Shown piece by piece: positions 13,436 to 23,995 of a stretch of 64,000 bases of DNA (the stretch's first letter is position 1; every line of letters starts with the position of its first letter). Made by a program: the position numbers and the translations under genes. Under the pieces are notes generated by a model. It was not told where the DNA came from. It did no database searches and saw only the letters and a program-made list of their open reading frames with translations. Source of the stretch: Ophiosphaerella korrae (lineage: Eukaryota > Ascomycota > Dothideomycetes > Pleosporales > Phaeosphaeriaceae). The stretch lies in NCBI GenBank assembly GCA_028456385.1, contig JALNQF010000038.1:1-64000 (forward strand), in the 5' to 3' direction.

Positions 13436-14088
13436 AGTTAAAACCCTCTAGAACGCCTAGTAGTAAACTAAGAGAACTAATATTACTACTATTAAATAGA
13501 GAGACGTTAGAAATACCTAATACGATAGGAGCTAGAGTAGCCTAAACTATATCCTTAAGGTCTATCTTAGCCTTTAAGGTACAAGACTATTTAGATAATT
13601 TAGTATTGTTATAAGCCTTTATCTTATAAAGACGCTTAATATAAGAATAAAGATCTACTAGCTTATAAAGAGTTAGCTTATACTTAGCCTTAGCTTTAGT
13701 AAGCTATAATAATAGTATCTCTTAAGCCTAGTTAATAGCTCGCCCTATATAACTTAGTAAGAAGAGACTATATAGAAATTAAACACTTACACTTAGTAAG
13801 AGAAACACTAGATAGTGTATACTTGTATTAAATATTAGCTAGAATACACTTATTATAGTATTTGCTATCCTTTAAAGATATAAGATAAGTAAGCTTTAAT
13901 TAAGTATAATAGGTATAAAGAAACATTTTAACTCTATTATAAGTAATATAAGTAATAAGAAGAAGTTTATTGTAGTTAGAACGCGAAGATATAGAGAATA
14001 ATAAAGAATTAGAAATAAACAAGGAAACTAGACTAATAACTTTAGGCCTAGGATAGAGAAATAAAAACCTACCTAGAGAGGAGAATAG
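13436..14088 (+). other. Non-coding 3' internal region of gypsy copy B
   Basis: About 650 bp lie between the end of the chromodomain-like frame and the 3' LTR, and copy A has a comparable stretch at 6256-6908. It is AT-rich with no recognisable domain, and it ends in a purine-rich tract (AGAGAGGAGAA) that probably primed plus-strand synthesis. Confidence 0.5.
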
Positions 14089-14528
14089 TATTATAGTTAT
14101 AACAAGAGATAACTAATTTAAACTAATTAGCCCTACTATAGATAACGATAGCACGTACGACCTATAGGGTAACAAACTAGATTAGGAGACTAACTATAAT
14201 AGGGATACGTAATAAATTCGCAATTTATAATCTTAGTAAACATAATGTATAAAGCTAAGTACGTAACAAATTTATAATTTGCAATCTTAGTAAATATAAA
14301 GTACAAAGCTAGCTAAGAAGCCTAAGTATATAGTTAGTAGGATGCACATTATTAGGATAGTATTAGCAATTTAATCCTTTAACTATAGAACGCTAATACA
14401 AGATAGTTACAAAATATCTTCTATTATTTATAGTTTATTGTAGATTACCCTATAAACTTTATTATTACCTCGTAATCTACTAACCCCCTAGATAGGTACC
14501 TGTAGTTAACAACAAGAGACCTATTACA
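14089..14528 (+). repeat. 3' LTR of gypsy copy B
   Basis: It is colinear over its full 440 bp with the 5' LTR at 7503-7942. It is followed directly by CTACT (14529-14533), which repeats the five bases before the 5' LTR. Confidence 0.88.
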
Positions 14529-14533
14529 CTACT

Positions 14534-14935
14534 ATTACTTTATTAATCTATTAATAGATTCTTATCCTTGTAGTTATAGATTATAGATTACTAATCTAAT
14601 AATCTATAGTCTTTATATAACTATATACTTTATAAATCTATAAATTACTTAACTTATATATCTTAGTTATAAGCTATTTCTTAATTAAAGTTATTACTCT
14701 ATTTATTTTATACTTTATTAGTACTTAAGTTAAAGCTAATTAGTTCTATATTAATTTCTTTTATTATAGCTATAGTAAAGATTATATTTAGTAGTAATAG
14801 CTATAAGTATTTAAAACGAGTAGCTAGCTTGTATTACAGTATACGTTTCCTATATTATAATATTTTATTACTAGTCTTTTTATATAATAAGTTAAGCTTT
14901 ATATTTAATAAAGTAAACAATCTAATAGTAAGCCT
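14534..14935. other. AT-rich RIP-mutated remnant up to the compositional boundary
   Basis: Roughly 400 bp of TA-rich sequence with several TAGATTA/TAATCTA units, like those in the LTR of copy A, but I cannot assign it to a family. It stops abruptly at about 14936, where the sequence becomes GC-balanced (from TCCGGAAATGGAGACACCCC on). An open frame that crosses this border is chance, because half of it is RIP-type AT sequence. Confidence 0.5.
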
Positions 14936-15099
14936 GTATCCGGAAATGGAGACACCCCGTTTGGGTAATCCGGGCCTCGCGCACGGTTCCGCGCTACACC
15001 CGAACAGGCAATCGACCTCGACGTCCTACCATAAAGTCCTCCCTCTCCCGCCGTTATTTTCTTTCCTTTTCACTCTACTCCCACCCCTCCATCCGCAAC

Positions 15100-15990
15100 A
15101 TGCTAGCCGCTCCTTCGGCCCCATCCCCCCGTCTGATCGCCCTTCACGAGGCATTTTTCTCAAACCTAGTCGCCCGCGCCGGAAGGGTTAGAACCGCCCT
15201 GTCGACGGTGCCCGAATTCTCTATTCTATGTTCCACCCAGCCTATATACGGCTTGAGAACACGCTGAAGCCCCGTTGCTGGACAATTCCCTTCTGGATTC
15301 CTACCCGTAACGGATTCACTCCTCCTTCCTTCGAGCCCGCCCCCTCATCCCAACTTCCTTCTCTACTAGCTACGATCAATGGAGGGATGCGCCCCCCCCC
15401 CTTTCCCTCCTTTACGGCATGGTCTAGCATCTCTAGCGGCTGATGAGCCTTGGAATCTCCACTCTCTTCCCCGTTTGGTCCGGATCGCCGAGGTATGGGC
15501 GCGCCTGCAACGCACTATTTCACATGCATGACCTAGTGGAAGGCAGACTGTATGGTCATCGTGCCGCCGTCTTAGGTCGAATGGCTCCGCCTCTCGCACC
15601 CTATTCCTTCGGTTGAGGACGTTCCGCTAATCTGCTCTGTTATCCCGTGTCACACTTGGACAGGATCTCTTGAGGATGACGCTGTCGGCCATTTGCATGA
15701 GGCACTAATTCCGTCCGCGCGGTCTTAGGATGCTCCGCCTTATGACCTGTTGACTATGGAAGTAACGTTGCAATGCAACGACGCTCAGCCCTTAATGCTG
15801 CCTGCCTGGGTTTTAGGGGCTTCTAGGCGCTTGCAGCTACGGAAGCTGATCCTTTTGCCCAATTCGAGTCAAACCGCTACGGTCGAAAGGCGGAGCTCGC
15901 TACCCGCTGCATAGCTATTACGGCATTCCAAGGTTCTGTTAATCTCTTCCCTGCTCTGGACTCGCTGATGGCATTTACTGCGCCCTTGTC
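15100..15990 (+). pseudogene. Decayed protein-coding gene, family not recognised
   Basis: An ATG at 15100 opens a frame with protein-like composition (Ala/Pro/Leu/Arg-rich, starting MLAAPSAPSPRLIALHEAFF). An in-frame TGA near 15265 and a TAG near 15367 fall where Arg and Gln codons are likely. The frame continues as LAADEPWNLHSLPRLVRIAE to about 15530. Coding-like sequence then goes on in another frame (DLVEGRLYGHRAAVLGRM, later LLTMEVTLQCNDAQPLMLPA at about 15750-15810) with more stops. I read this as a mildly RIP-affected, frameshifted gene relic. I do not recognise a domain, and it could be an old repeat. It lies directly next to the RIP block. Confidence 0.3.
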
Positions 15991-16736
15991 TCTTTCCCTT
16001 TTGAGGAAACGAATGCGTAGCTCTTACACTATCGTCTTAGCTCCAACACACTAATACTACGCCTAGTCCCTCGGTCGAATACGCTAGACCAATCCTCTAC
16101 CCCGTTATCGCGTCTCCGCTCCTAGCTCCAGTTCCTCGGCAGTGATGTGGCGGTTCACCTGCATAATGCATTCATCTAGTACCACCCTCCTATATTAGCG
16201 CTAGGGCACTAGTCAGATGCTCCGCCCTGTATAGGACATACGGCGTTGCGATAACGCCATCATGTAATTAGCAAGGGGCTGATGCCTAGGATCCGGCAGC
16301 TGACAGCTTGGAGATAGCATGGGGCGTACTGTGAGAAGTGAAAGAAGACCCACCAGTCAGTCATGCGTTATCCGGCACTGGAACTGTCTGACGAAAGGGG
16401 TGAGTTAGGGATTGAAGATGAAGCTAGCTATCGGTGGCTTCGCTTAGGAATATGGGCTCCTGAACCGCTGAATGACGTGGACGACTGGGTTGTAACTATC
16501 CGTTAACCAATCCCTAGATGGGCTAGGCTGACTCTTGACGGAACGAAACAATCTATGCTGCTTGGGAGAGTGATCCGTCATCATTTCAGAAACGCTGGCG
16601 CCGACGGTCTTTAAGTTCATTCGCCCTCCTTGCACAGCGCTGATGTACTAGTTGCTGCACCCGCTACGGCTATTTCCGAGATGGGTGCTATATTTATGCA
16701 ACTTCTTTCTGCTTGGGAGGCTGCATCGGTCGTGAC
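15991..16736. other. No supported gene; degenerate sequence
   Basis: GC-balanced sequence with frequent stops in all frames. Short coding-like stretches continue from the relic upstream but no motif is recognisable. The final part is the presumed promoter of the next relic gene. Confidence 0.35.
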
Positions 16737-16744
16737 ATATAAAG
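16737..16744 (+). promoter_or_regulatory. TATA-box-like element of the Myb-type relic gene
   Basis: ATATAAAG lies 77 bp before the probable start codon at 16821. A run of short pyrimidine-rich sequence (CTCACTACCAACTCGCCACC) sits between them. Position and sequence suit a fungal core promoter, but no transcript data are available. Confidence 0.35.
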
Positions 16745-16820
16745 GACCTGTCCGTTCGTAGAGGGCGCTACTTTTACCGGACTCCTCACTACCAACTCGC
16801 CACCAGCTCGCCACACCAAA

Positions 16821-18950
16821 ATGACCTCCTCTTGTAGCACCACTTTGTTCGCCCCTTCGTTGCCTATAAAGATTGTTCTATACATTCCTAAAGTGTGCAA
16901 GCCTAAGCCGAAGCCGAAGCTAACACTTAAGGCTAAATCGATGGCTACAACCAAGACGGCAAAGTAAAGCCGTTCAGGAATCGACTCCAAGGATGGTGGA
17001 GAGTGGCCTCACATTGACGACAATTTCACAATTCTGGGTTCGAATGCATCGCTACTAACTCTGTACGAAGCTTCAGAAGCTTCTTATTTGGTAGGCGATG
17101 GTAATACTTGCTCGATGATAGTTACGAGCCAATAGAATCTAACTAGCACAGAACTAGTAGACGCGATCGCTGGGTTCTATGGAGCGTCTGGATTGGAGAG
17201 CCCAGAGCATGATCAGTTTGGCGGGGAATCTCTTGACGAAGGAGGGCCCGACTACCCCACACGCGTCGCGGAAGGGGATCTAGCTATGATCGAGTTCCTT
17301 GGTGGAATCAGTCGAGGTAGGCATGCAAGTGAATGACAGGGCAATGTCACTGATCAGCGGCAGAATTTCCTCTCATTGTGGAAGATGATGCTGCCGACCA
17401 TAGCGCACCAGGCCTTAAGCCTAGTAACGTAGCGCCTGATTGTCAGGAGGGCGGTTACCGCGCGTCTGCCGGCAACGAAGAACACGTTGCTGTACAGCAT
17501 GGCGATCTCGACACAGACGAATGGTGCGCTTTATCCATGGAGGAGATAGAAAGTATTCGGCCTAGTGAGTAGTTCCAGTAGAGTTTGAGGGGAGCCATAT
17601 TGACGCGTTCAAGACAGCCCATTAGCGCAGGGCGATCCACTCTTTGGCGATGTCGACGTCACCGACAGGCCGTCGGCAACACGCAAACGAACGCACCCGG
17701 CAGCGCTGCACCTTATACCGGAACCGGAGCTGGAAGTCCCCCGTTCAACGAAGCGGCTAAGGACGGCTGAGCGACTGGCAGAGGATCTCGTGTGCAATCC
17801 GGCGCCCACGCACAAGTCAACGCCCCCGCTAACTCCCGGCAGCAATGCTTCCTATTCGAGAGCCAGCACTGAGCCTAGTCTTCGATCTCTCGACAGTGAC
17901 CGCGAATGCAATGGTGCTAGAACCCCACAGTCATCTCCAAGTAACCTCTGCACCGAGGATGACGGCGGTGATAGTGCACGCAGTTGTAGGACAAGCGAGG
18001 GGCTACTGCATTCCACGAGAGGATTGATCTCTCTTTCAGGGAGTATAGAAGGGGAAGAAGATATCAGCCCAGACTCAGAGAGGCGTAAAGAGTATAGGGA
18101 AGGCGGTGGTGGAGACGCTTCGGAAAGCCACAACGACCCATGTAATCAGGACGATGATTCCCACAGACCTTCAGCAAAGACCGCTCAACGACGTACATGT
18201 AGCGGTCATCTACTTCAGGAGAAGAGGTACGGTCCATCAAGCACTGCTCTTGGGCACCAGGGCTCGAGCACGACGCGGACGAGGGCATCGCGACAAGTAG
18301 CGTTATCCCAACCACAGCAACTGTATCGGCCCCCGATCAATAACGGGCCTCGGTCTTGCTCTCCACCAAGATCCTCTCCAGGAACGAAGGCTGGAGGCAG
18401 GAGCAACATCAAATATAGATCCGGTGCCGACATATCTAATCAGGTAACCGATCTCACGCTCTGCGCTGTCCCAAACGGCTCGTCGATTGTAACAGGAATT
18501 ATCCGTTACCACGACTCGAAACAGTCTCCCGACCCCACCACCTTAGGCCACAGATTCTTCGGTGGAGAAGGCAAAGTTACCCGTATAATACAGCTATTGC
18601 CAGATTTGTAGATGTTAGTAGGGTACCGGTATGAAGGGAATGCGTCAAACCCATGCAGCCGCGAAGACTTGAATTCGGACCGGATGAGCAGTTCCCACAG
18701 TAATGCTGCCTCTCACGAAATGGACGACCCGGATGACGACTGGGATGAAAAGAGTGAGAAGGGAGTGGAAAGCACAAAAATATACGGCCAACGAACGCGC
18801 AAGCCATGGCTGGAGTCAGACGAAGTGCGTTTATGCTCATTAAGGGATAAGCAGGGTATGGGGTGGAAGGAGATATGTCAACGCTTCCCAAATCGGACGC
18901 CGGGCGCAGTGAAACTGCGCTACTATACTTTGCAGAAGAAAGACTTCTAA
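16821..18950 (+). pseudogene. Decayed Myb/SANT-like DNA-binding protein gene
   Basis: A long plus-strand gene relic. ATG 16821 starts MTSSCSTTLFAPSLPIKIVL, followed by a Lys/Pro-rich stretch. The same frame holds an open stretch at 17790-18611 and, after a single TAG at 18609-18611, a stretch at 18612-18950. Upstream it is broken by TAA, TAG and TGA codons and by two probable frame changes (about 17360 and 17575-17630); between them the coding-like frame is at 17378-17572. The body is Ser/Thr/Gly/Glu-rich and looks disordered. The C-terminus (about 18790-18940) is a Myb/SANT-like domain with the spacing W-L-ESDEVRLCSLRD-G-GWKEICQRFPNRT-GAVKLRYY. That domain suggests a chromatin or DNA-binding factor. 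The breaks suggest loss of function, though an intron could remove one or two. Confidence 0.55.
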
Positions 18951-19634
18951 CTTAAGGCTATTGCGATCTCTATTCATGCAGATATCCCTAAACGCTCCCA
19001 CTCCGGTCGGTCGCATTCGGTATTTTACGTCAGACATAAGTTGCCTGAAATCGATCGTTATGGACCCCACATAGTCTTCTTCGGCCCGCCACCACCGGTG
19101 CTGTATCTGCGATGATAGATGGAGGTGTCTAGGATGCGCGGGGTGGTTGCTGCAGAGAAGTGCACGGGCCACGGATCAACTCAGGTTGATCTGTGGCTCG
19201 TGCATTGGGTTGATCCAATCCATAATGTCTGTGCAAGAGGAGATTGTAACCCCGCATCTCACATTGGCCACCAACACCAGTCCACCGGAGAAGGGCTTAG
19301 GGTATGGTTTATGCAGAGGGTGCTAGAAGCAGCGCTAAGGACCAGCAGGTTTGCGTAGAAGACGGCCGCATGCCCGCAATCCAGAAACGAGTAAGTTACT
19401 CCTGGTTTAGCCAATGCACCTACGCGTCATTACTGGTTCCTGTTTTGCACCCCAGCTAACGGAGCGGGCTAATCAGCAGGCGCCGGGTTTCAGCACCGAG
19501 GGATGGATCTTACCAAGGCTAGGCTCGACACCGAACGTCTTAACACAAATTTGACAGCAATGGTTGCTGAAGTAGGCAATCCGGAAGGAGTGGCTTATTC
19601 ATAACATTTCCAGATCCATTACCGTACACCTACA
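18951..19634. other. Intergenic region, no gene seen
   Basis: No frame here shows protein-like features. It contains a short perfect hairpin (GATCAAC-TCAG-GTTGATC, about 19176-19193). At about 19424 a GCGTCATTA segment resembles, in reverse, a short dispersed motif seen at about 21355 and 26103. Confidence 0.4.
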
Positions 19635-20608
19635 TCAAACCATATAGTCCCTGGCCATTCTCCAGAAATCCCCTACAAATTCACCGCCCTCTTCCATGTA
19701 CCGGACAAATTCATCGCATTTTCCGATCGTGTCAATTTCGCACACAATATACTCAACCACCAGTTTCCTTAGGTCGTCGATAGTTCCGTCGTCCCTTCTT
19801 TCCGGCAGATCTGGGTTCGAGTACGTACATCTCGCGAGCTCAATGATGTCTCTAACGCGCCTTGTGAACAACTTGAAGTTCATGAGTGTCTTATGCAGCT
19901 TGTCGAGGGTTAGCGCTCTGAGTGGCTCTATTAGACGTAAATGCGCAAAGCAGTAGAGCCGTGCGTGGGCAAGGAGGACTGGCGTGAAGTTTTGGTCTAC
20001 GGCAGTGTTGGGTTTGGGTTCGAAGTGTTGCAGGATCTGAGCTTTGGGACCGCCGTCGTCTAGGTAGGTTCGGCTGTTGAATCGAGTCCGTAACGGGCTC
20101 CTCGAGATGGGGGCTGTTTCACATGAAGGTTCGGCGGTCGGGCCGGCTGGGGGTTCGTCGTATACTTCCGGAACAGGTTCGTATATCTCCGGAGCAGGAA
20201 CCGCCTTCCCCTTCTTACTCTTCTTCTTCTTAGACATCGGAACACCCCAGGGATCGTCGTCCCCGTTCTGCTGGTCGTTGCTGGATATAGAGCTCGGTTC
20301 TGGCAGGGCTTTTTCCCACGGCGGCGTGGTATAGTCGCCGCGGTAAGCGTACTCGCAAAACCGGATGAAATCGTCGACCTTTACATCTTCGATCCTCGCA
20401 CATCGCGTTGCAGATTCCTCCATTCCACCATTGATAAGTGCATCTAGTTGCTGGCTGGTAGCAGCAATCGCAGCTGCATGCACCACGATGGGCTTTCCCT
20501 CTTGGCCGACGAAGAAGGTAAATTGATGTGATTGGATGAAGCTGCCGAGCTTTAGCTCAACCGGGTCGGCATCAGGAATGGAACTTACTCCTCGAAGGTT
20601 GGAGTCAT
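19635..20608 (-). CDS. BTB/POZ domain protein
   Basis: The main reading frame on this strand has no ATG at its head. I place the start at 20608 (frame MTPTFE), with a 47-nt intron at 20588-20542 (donor GTAAGT, acceptor GGCAG) joining to FIQSHQFTFFVG. The spliced product is 308 aa. Residues about 7-100 form a BTB/POZ fold of the fungal type: HQFTFFVG, then KPIVVHAAAIAATSQQLDAL, an INGGMEES turn and the VDDFIRFCEYAYRGDY helix. Such domains mediate protein pairing and are found in many fungal proteins of unknown role. A basic MSKKKKSKKGK stretch (about 109-119) could be a nuclear signal. The middle third is Pro/Glu-rich and probably flexible; the C-terminal 100 residues are helical. It appears intact. 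Confidence 0.8.
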
Positions 20609-22182
20609 TTGTATATAACGGATTTCGAATGACTTCTGCAGAGTAAAGAATAGGAAAGTCAACTCTCGACTTAATCAATTCGCAATGTGGGAGGTTTAAG
20701 AAGACAAGAAGATGCGGGGTTGCACGGCAAACGCCTACGTGCTAGGCATTGATTGGTTGCCGAAGACTGAAAATGTAACACAGCATTATTGCCAAATGGA
20801 ATGGCGTCCAACAGCGTTTGTCGATGGGCTTAATAGATCTGAAAGGACGCACGCCCCCAAATATCGGGTGATCACATCTATCCAGAGTTGAATTATATCC
20901 ACTGACGTCATGATCCATCAGGTGCTGTTGACTGATTCCTAGTGCAGCAAAACCGTTGCACCCCGCGGCTGCACGCGACATTGGTGCAGCGTGGGCACTA
21001 ATCGGGACCTTACCTCATGCATTCGAATACCAGATTGTCGCATGCTCACTCATGCCGCCCCGGCTGAAAGACGCTTTCGTAATGCATGAACATGCCATTC
21101 CTGCGACATGTGGCGTCCTTAGCTAATATCATGCGTTTCCCCCGCAGTTGTGTTACGTTGCCCTAAACGGGAGGAATGATTGCTCGCCGACTTCAGAGTG
21201 GCCCCCCACCCTCAACATCCGCCTACCTTGTGCAGGACAATTCCCCACAACTTGTATTTGTCGATAGTGGATATGGAGCATTCTTTAGTAGAGAGAAGAC
21301 GAGTCTACCTAGCTTGCAGGGCCCGCCCGAGGGAATAGGAATAGGAGGAGGATTAAGAATGACGCGTAACGTTGCATCCACCCGTAACGGAACAACCGCC
21401 GTAACGGAACAAACCATAGGTACTTCAGCTTCAAAACGATAGATAACCAGCCCACATATTAATTTTTTCAATATCTCCCTTTGGTTATATGTTATGGCAA
21501 TTTCTATATCCCGCAGGCTCTACCTACACAAAAAAAAAATACGCTTGTTGTATAGCCAACTTCTTGCCTAATTTCTAAAGGCGCTTCCTTCGTAGAAACA
21601 GGCCTTCTGCCCCCTGAGGGCCACCACTTAGCTTATATTACTATTGCAGCCCATCAAGTGCCTTTATATAGGCCTAAGAATCTGGCAGAACCGCTCGAAA
21701 GTTATAGTCCGTCATGAGGCTGTATAGTTGGCGCTCAATTTATGTATATTCACGATCCCGTACCTCTAATCAAAGCCGACTAATCAACGACATGAACGAG
21801 CTTCGCTATTCCTGAAACATTTCGAAAGATACTGCATTTTATCTTAGGTAATGAGACTAGCTCTTCCTTCAAAGGCAGGTGTCCCTCTCTGCTTCCACTG
21901 CACTCGCAAGCATGCATTAAACGTAAATTAATCCATGGAAGAGATTTATTGTTAAAGATTGGGTATAATACAATGTGTGAACCCGCTTGCTATTGGCCGG
22001 GTGGTTTGTAAGGGCCCCAGATCGCGCGCGAAGACTGGCAGGGCGCTAGGGTCCGGCTCGCAGCCAGAAAGCCAATGACACAATTTGGCTACATCACGTG
22101 CAGACATGAACCCCGCTCGAACTTTACCTCTTATTATGGAGAGAGCTTTCGCATATTTCCAACTCTAAACTCAAGGACCGCG
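20609..22182. other. Intergenic region between BTB gene and DUF7587-like gene
   Basis: About 1.6 kb with no supported gene. A 79-codon minus-strand frame at 20981-20742 has no recognisable feature. A motif GGATTAAGAATGACGCGTA at 21352-21370 recurs at 26097-26115. Several A/T runs occur near 21527-21540. The last 200 bp is the presumed promoter of the downstream gene. Confidence 0.4.
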
Positions 22183-23995
22183 ATGGAGACCGACATCGAG
22201 GATATAACGAAATTTGTCCGTGATTTAAGCATTGTCGGGGACGCACCTCAGGATCACGGGCAGAAACCCCTCCACTCAACACGCAATCATCTAGCCTCCC
22301 TTCAGGATGCCATCCAAATGCTTGTCCAACCCACTAACACCATTACCTCACAAGCGCGATACATCAAATCCGTAGCTGACGATGCAAATTCTTCCGGTGA
22401 CCTGCCTATGACGGAGGTATGCTCGCTCCTTGAGGGAATCAAAAAGCTTGCAAAAGTCGCTATAAATTTAACAACTACTATCGATAAGCTTAATGATGCG
22501 ACGGAACGCTCTGTTATTATACATCTCAAGTCACTCGGAAACCAGAGCGCAGCTATCACATTCGAGAGGCGGGCTCCAATTCAGGAACTCTTTTCGCATT
22601 TCGACAAAGAGATCAGGAACATCATCCGGGAAGTTCTTAATAACACCAGCGATCAGAACATGTTGTGGAAGGTTGCTGAGGAGTGCTACAAGCAAGCCGC
22701 TAGCCCTTCTGGAATTCTCCACGCCAGCAACTACTTTGATCCACTTGAAGAAGCCTGTCTGCAATGGCCGTTCGACCCCGACTTCGAGAGCGAGGAATAC
22801 TACGAGCATGAGAACCGCCTCGACGTGGACGAAGATTACGCCATAATTTTTCAAGCACGAACAGAGCGCAGAGACCAATCCCGTCGGAAAGACAGGCAGA
22901 ATTGGGTCGATTTTTGGATCAGGGTGTTGAGCAATTCACCTGCCGGGCCAACACTATTCTATCCACCAGCAAGTTTCAATGCCCAGTCTTTGAAATTCGA
23001 TGCTGTCCCTCAGTACCTGTTTCGGACGTTCGATGAGGATAGCTCAGGAAGGAATAACGATAGCATAATAGCTTCTATAGCGAGCATTGTTGGACCACAG
23101 CAAAGCAGCCGAATCGACCTCCTAGCACTAGAAAGGCATAGGGCAGCAGAGTTGCTACATATGCATCTAACTAAAGACTGTTTCAGCGGGGAGGGGTCTG
23201 ATAACCTTATGTCCTGGACAAGCTCCCTACTCTTCGCTATTCAATACGCGGTTTGGAGGCTCCGACAGCTTCGATGCCGTCCGTCTGACATCAAGATATG
23301 CGCAGTCGACACTACCAAATTTCCACAGGGACAATTTGTGCAAGATACCTGGTTATTCAAAGCGTGCAAATCAACTGCCACACAAGAGAATCCGGCGCAA
23401 AAGTTTTTCAAGTTCCGTCTCGAGGATAAGAGGTTCTATAATGGCGAGTACCTATCCCAAGGAGCATTGAATCATACAAATCGATCCTGTGTAGTCTCTC
23501 TAGAGCACCTAATACAGGCTGGACTCTTTCAACTGTATCCCGAGTTCGAAGACGCCAAAGGTAGTGAGAGATGGACTTATCGGGTACTGGAATTGCGCCA
23601 AAACTGGTCAGCGGAGCAAAGAACGACTGATCGGGAGATTCAGCTTGCGCTCCGGGTGGGGCGCAACTGCTTCAGTCAATTCGCACTATTCGATATAGCT
23701 TCCATCCTCCTAACTTTCAAAAATCGCAGATACTCAAGGCCAATACCCATGAGTGAGTGGCCATTTTCTTTTTTTTTTTTAATTTAACATTGAATCTACC
23801 ATCAGCGCCTAACCTACTCAAGATACTCCCAATCATTCCAGCAAACAGCGGCCAGAATGGGCAGACAAGCCAGACGAAGTCCGTCGCTACTGGATTGCTA
23901 CCGAAGCAGCCAACTCCCGCAACAAATTTCCTCACGTACAGATTAGTCATTTTCTTCCACAACCTCAGAAAATGCTACGAGAGATCTTTGACTAA
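22183..23995 (+). CDS. DUF7587-like fungal protein (putative ADP-ribosyltransferase-like fold)
   Basis: I prefer ATG 22183 (context ACCGCGATGG, product beginning METDIEDITKFV); an in-frame ATG at 22075 would add 36 residues. The frame runs into an intron at 23753-23855 (GTGAGT...GGCCAG, with a T-rich stretch). Exon 2 gives WADKPDEVRRYWIATEAANS to a TAA at 23993-23995, total about 569 aa. The N-terminal half is helical and charged. Residues about 275-430 match the pattern I know as DUF7587: a YLFRTFDE start, then HL..., then MSWTSSLLFAIQYAVWRL, then a DIKICAVDT strand. That layout (R on one strand, ST/S on the next) resembles ADP-ribosyltransferases; this function is inference only. The gene seems intact. 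Confidence 0.68.
23753..23855 (+). other. Inferred intron near the 3' end of the DUF7587-like gene
   Basis: The donor GTGAGT at 23753 follows codon phase 1. Without splicing, the frame becomes a low-complexity SFFFLI tail and stops. Splicing to the AG at 23854-23855 keeps the frame and yields a protein-like C-terminus ending KMLREIFD. An alternative acceptor (about 23805) gives a less convincing frame. Confidence 0.55.

Larger units (their letters stand above)
7503..14528 (+). mobile_element. Complete Ty3/Gypsy chromovirus-type LTR retrotransposon, copy B (RIP-mutated)
   Basis: This element is structurally complete at 7026 bp. The LTRs at 7503-7942 and 14089-14528 are both 440 bp, start TGTTATA / TATTATA and end CCTATTATA / CCTATTACA. 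It is flanked by a perfect 5-bp target-site duplication, CTACT, at 7498-7502 and 14529-14533. A purine-rich tract (about 14073-14086) precedes the 3' LTR. Gag and pol domains, including a C-terminal chromodomain, follow the standard order. All frames are broken by TAG/TAA. Five-bp duplications and a chromodomain at the integrase C-terminus are typical of Ty3/Gypsy chromoviruses. No clear tRNA-type primer-binding site remains after the 5' LTR. Confidence 0.9.

Noticed and set aside
14829..15191. 120-codon plus-strand frame across the AT/GC border
   Set aside because: Half lies in RIP-type AT sequence and half in GC-balanced DNA, so it is a chance join.
23717..23962. Minus-strand frame with a Lys run
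   Set aside because: Antisense across the T-rich intron and exon 2 of the DUF7587-like gene.
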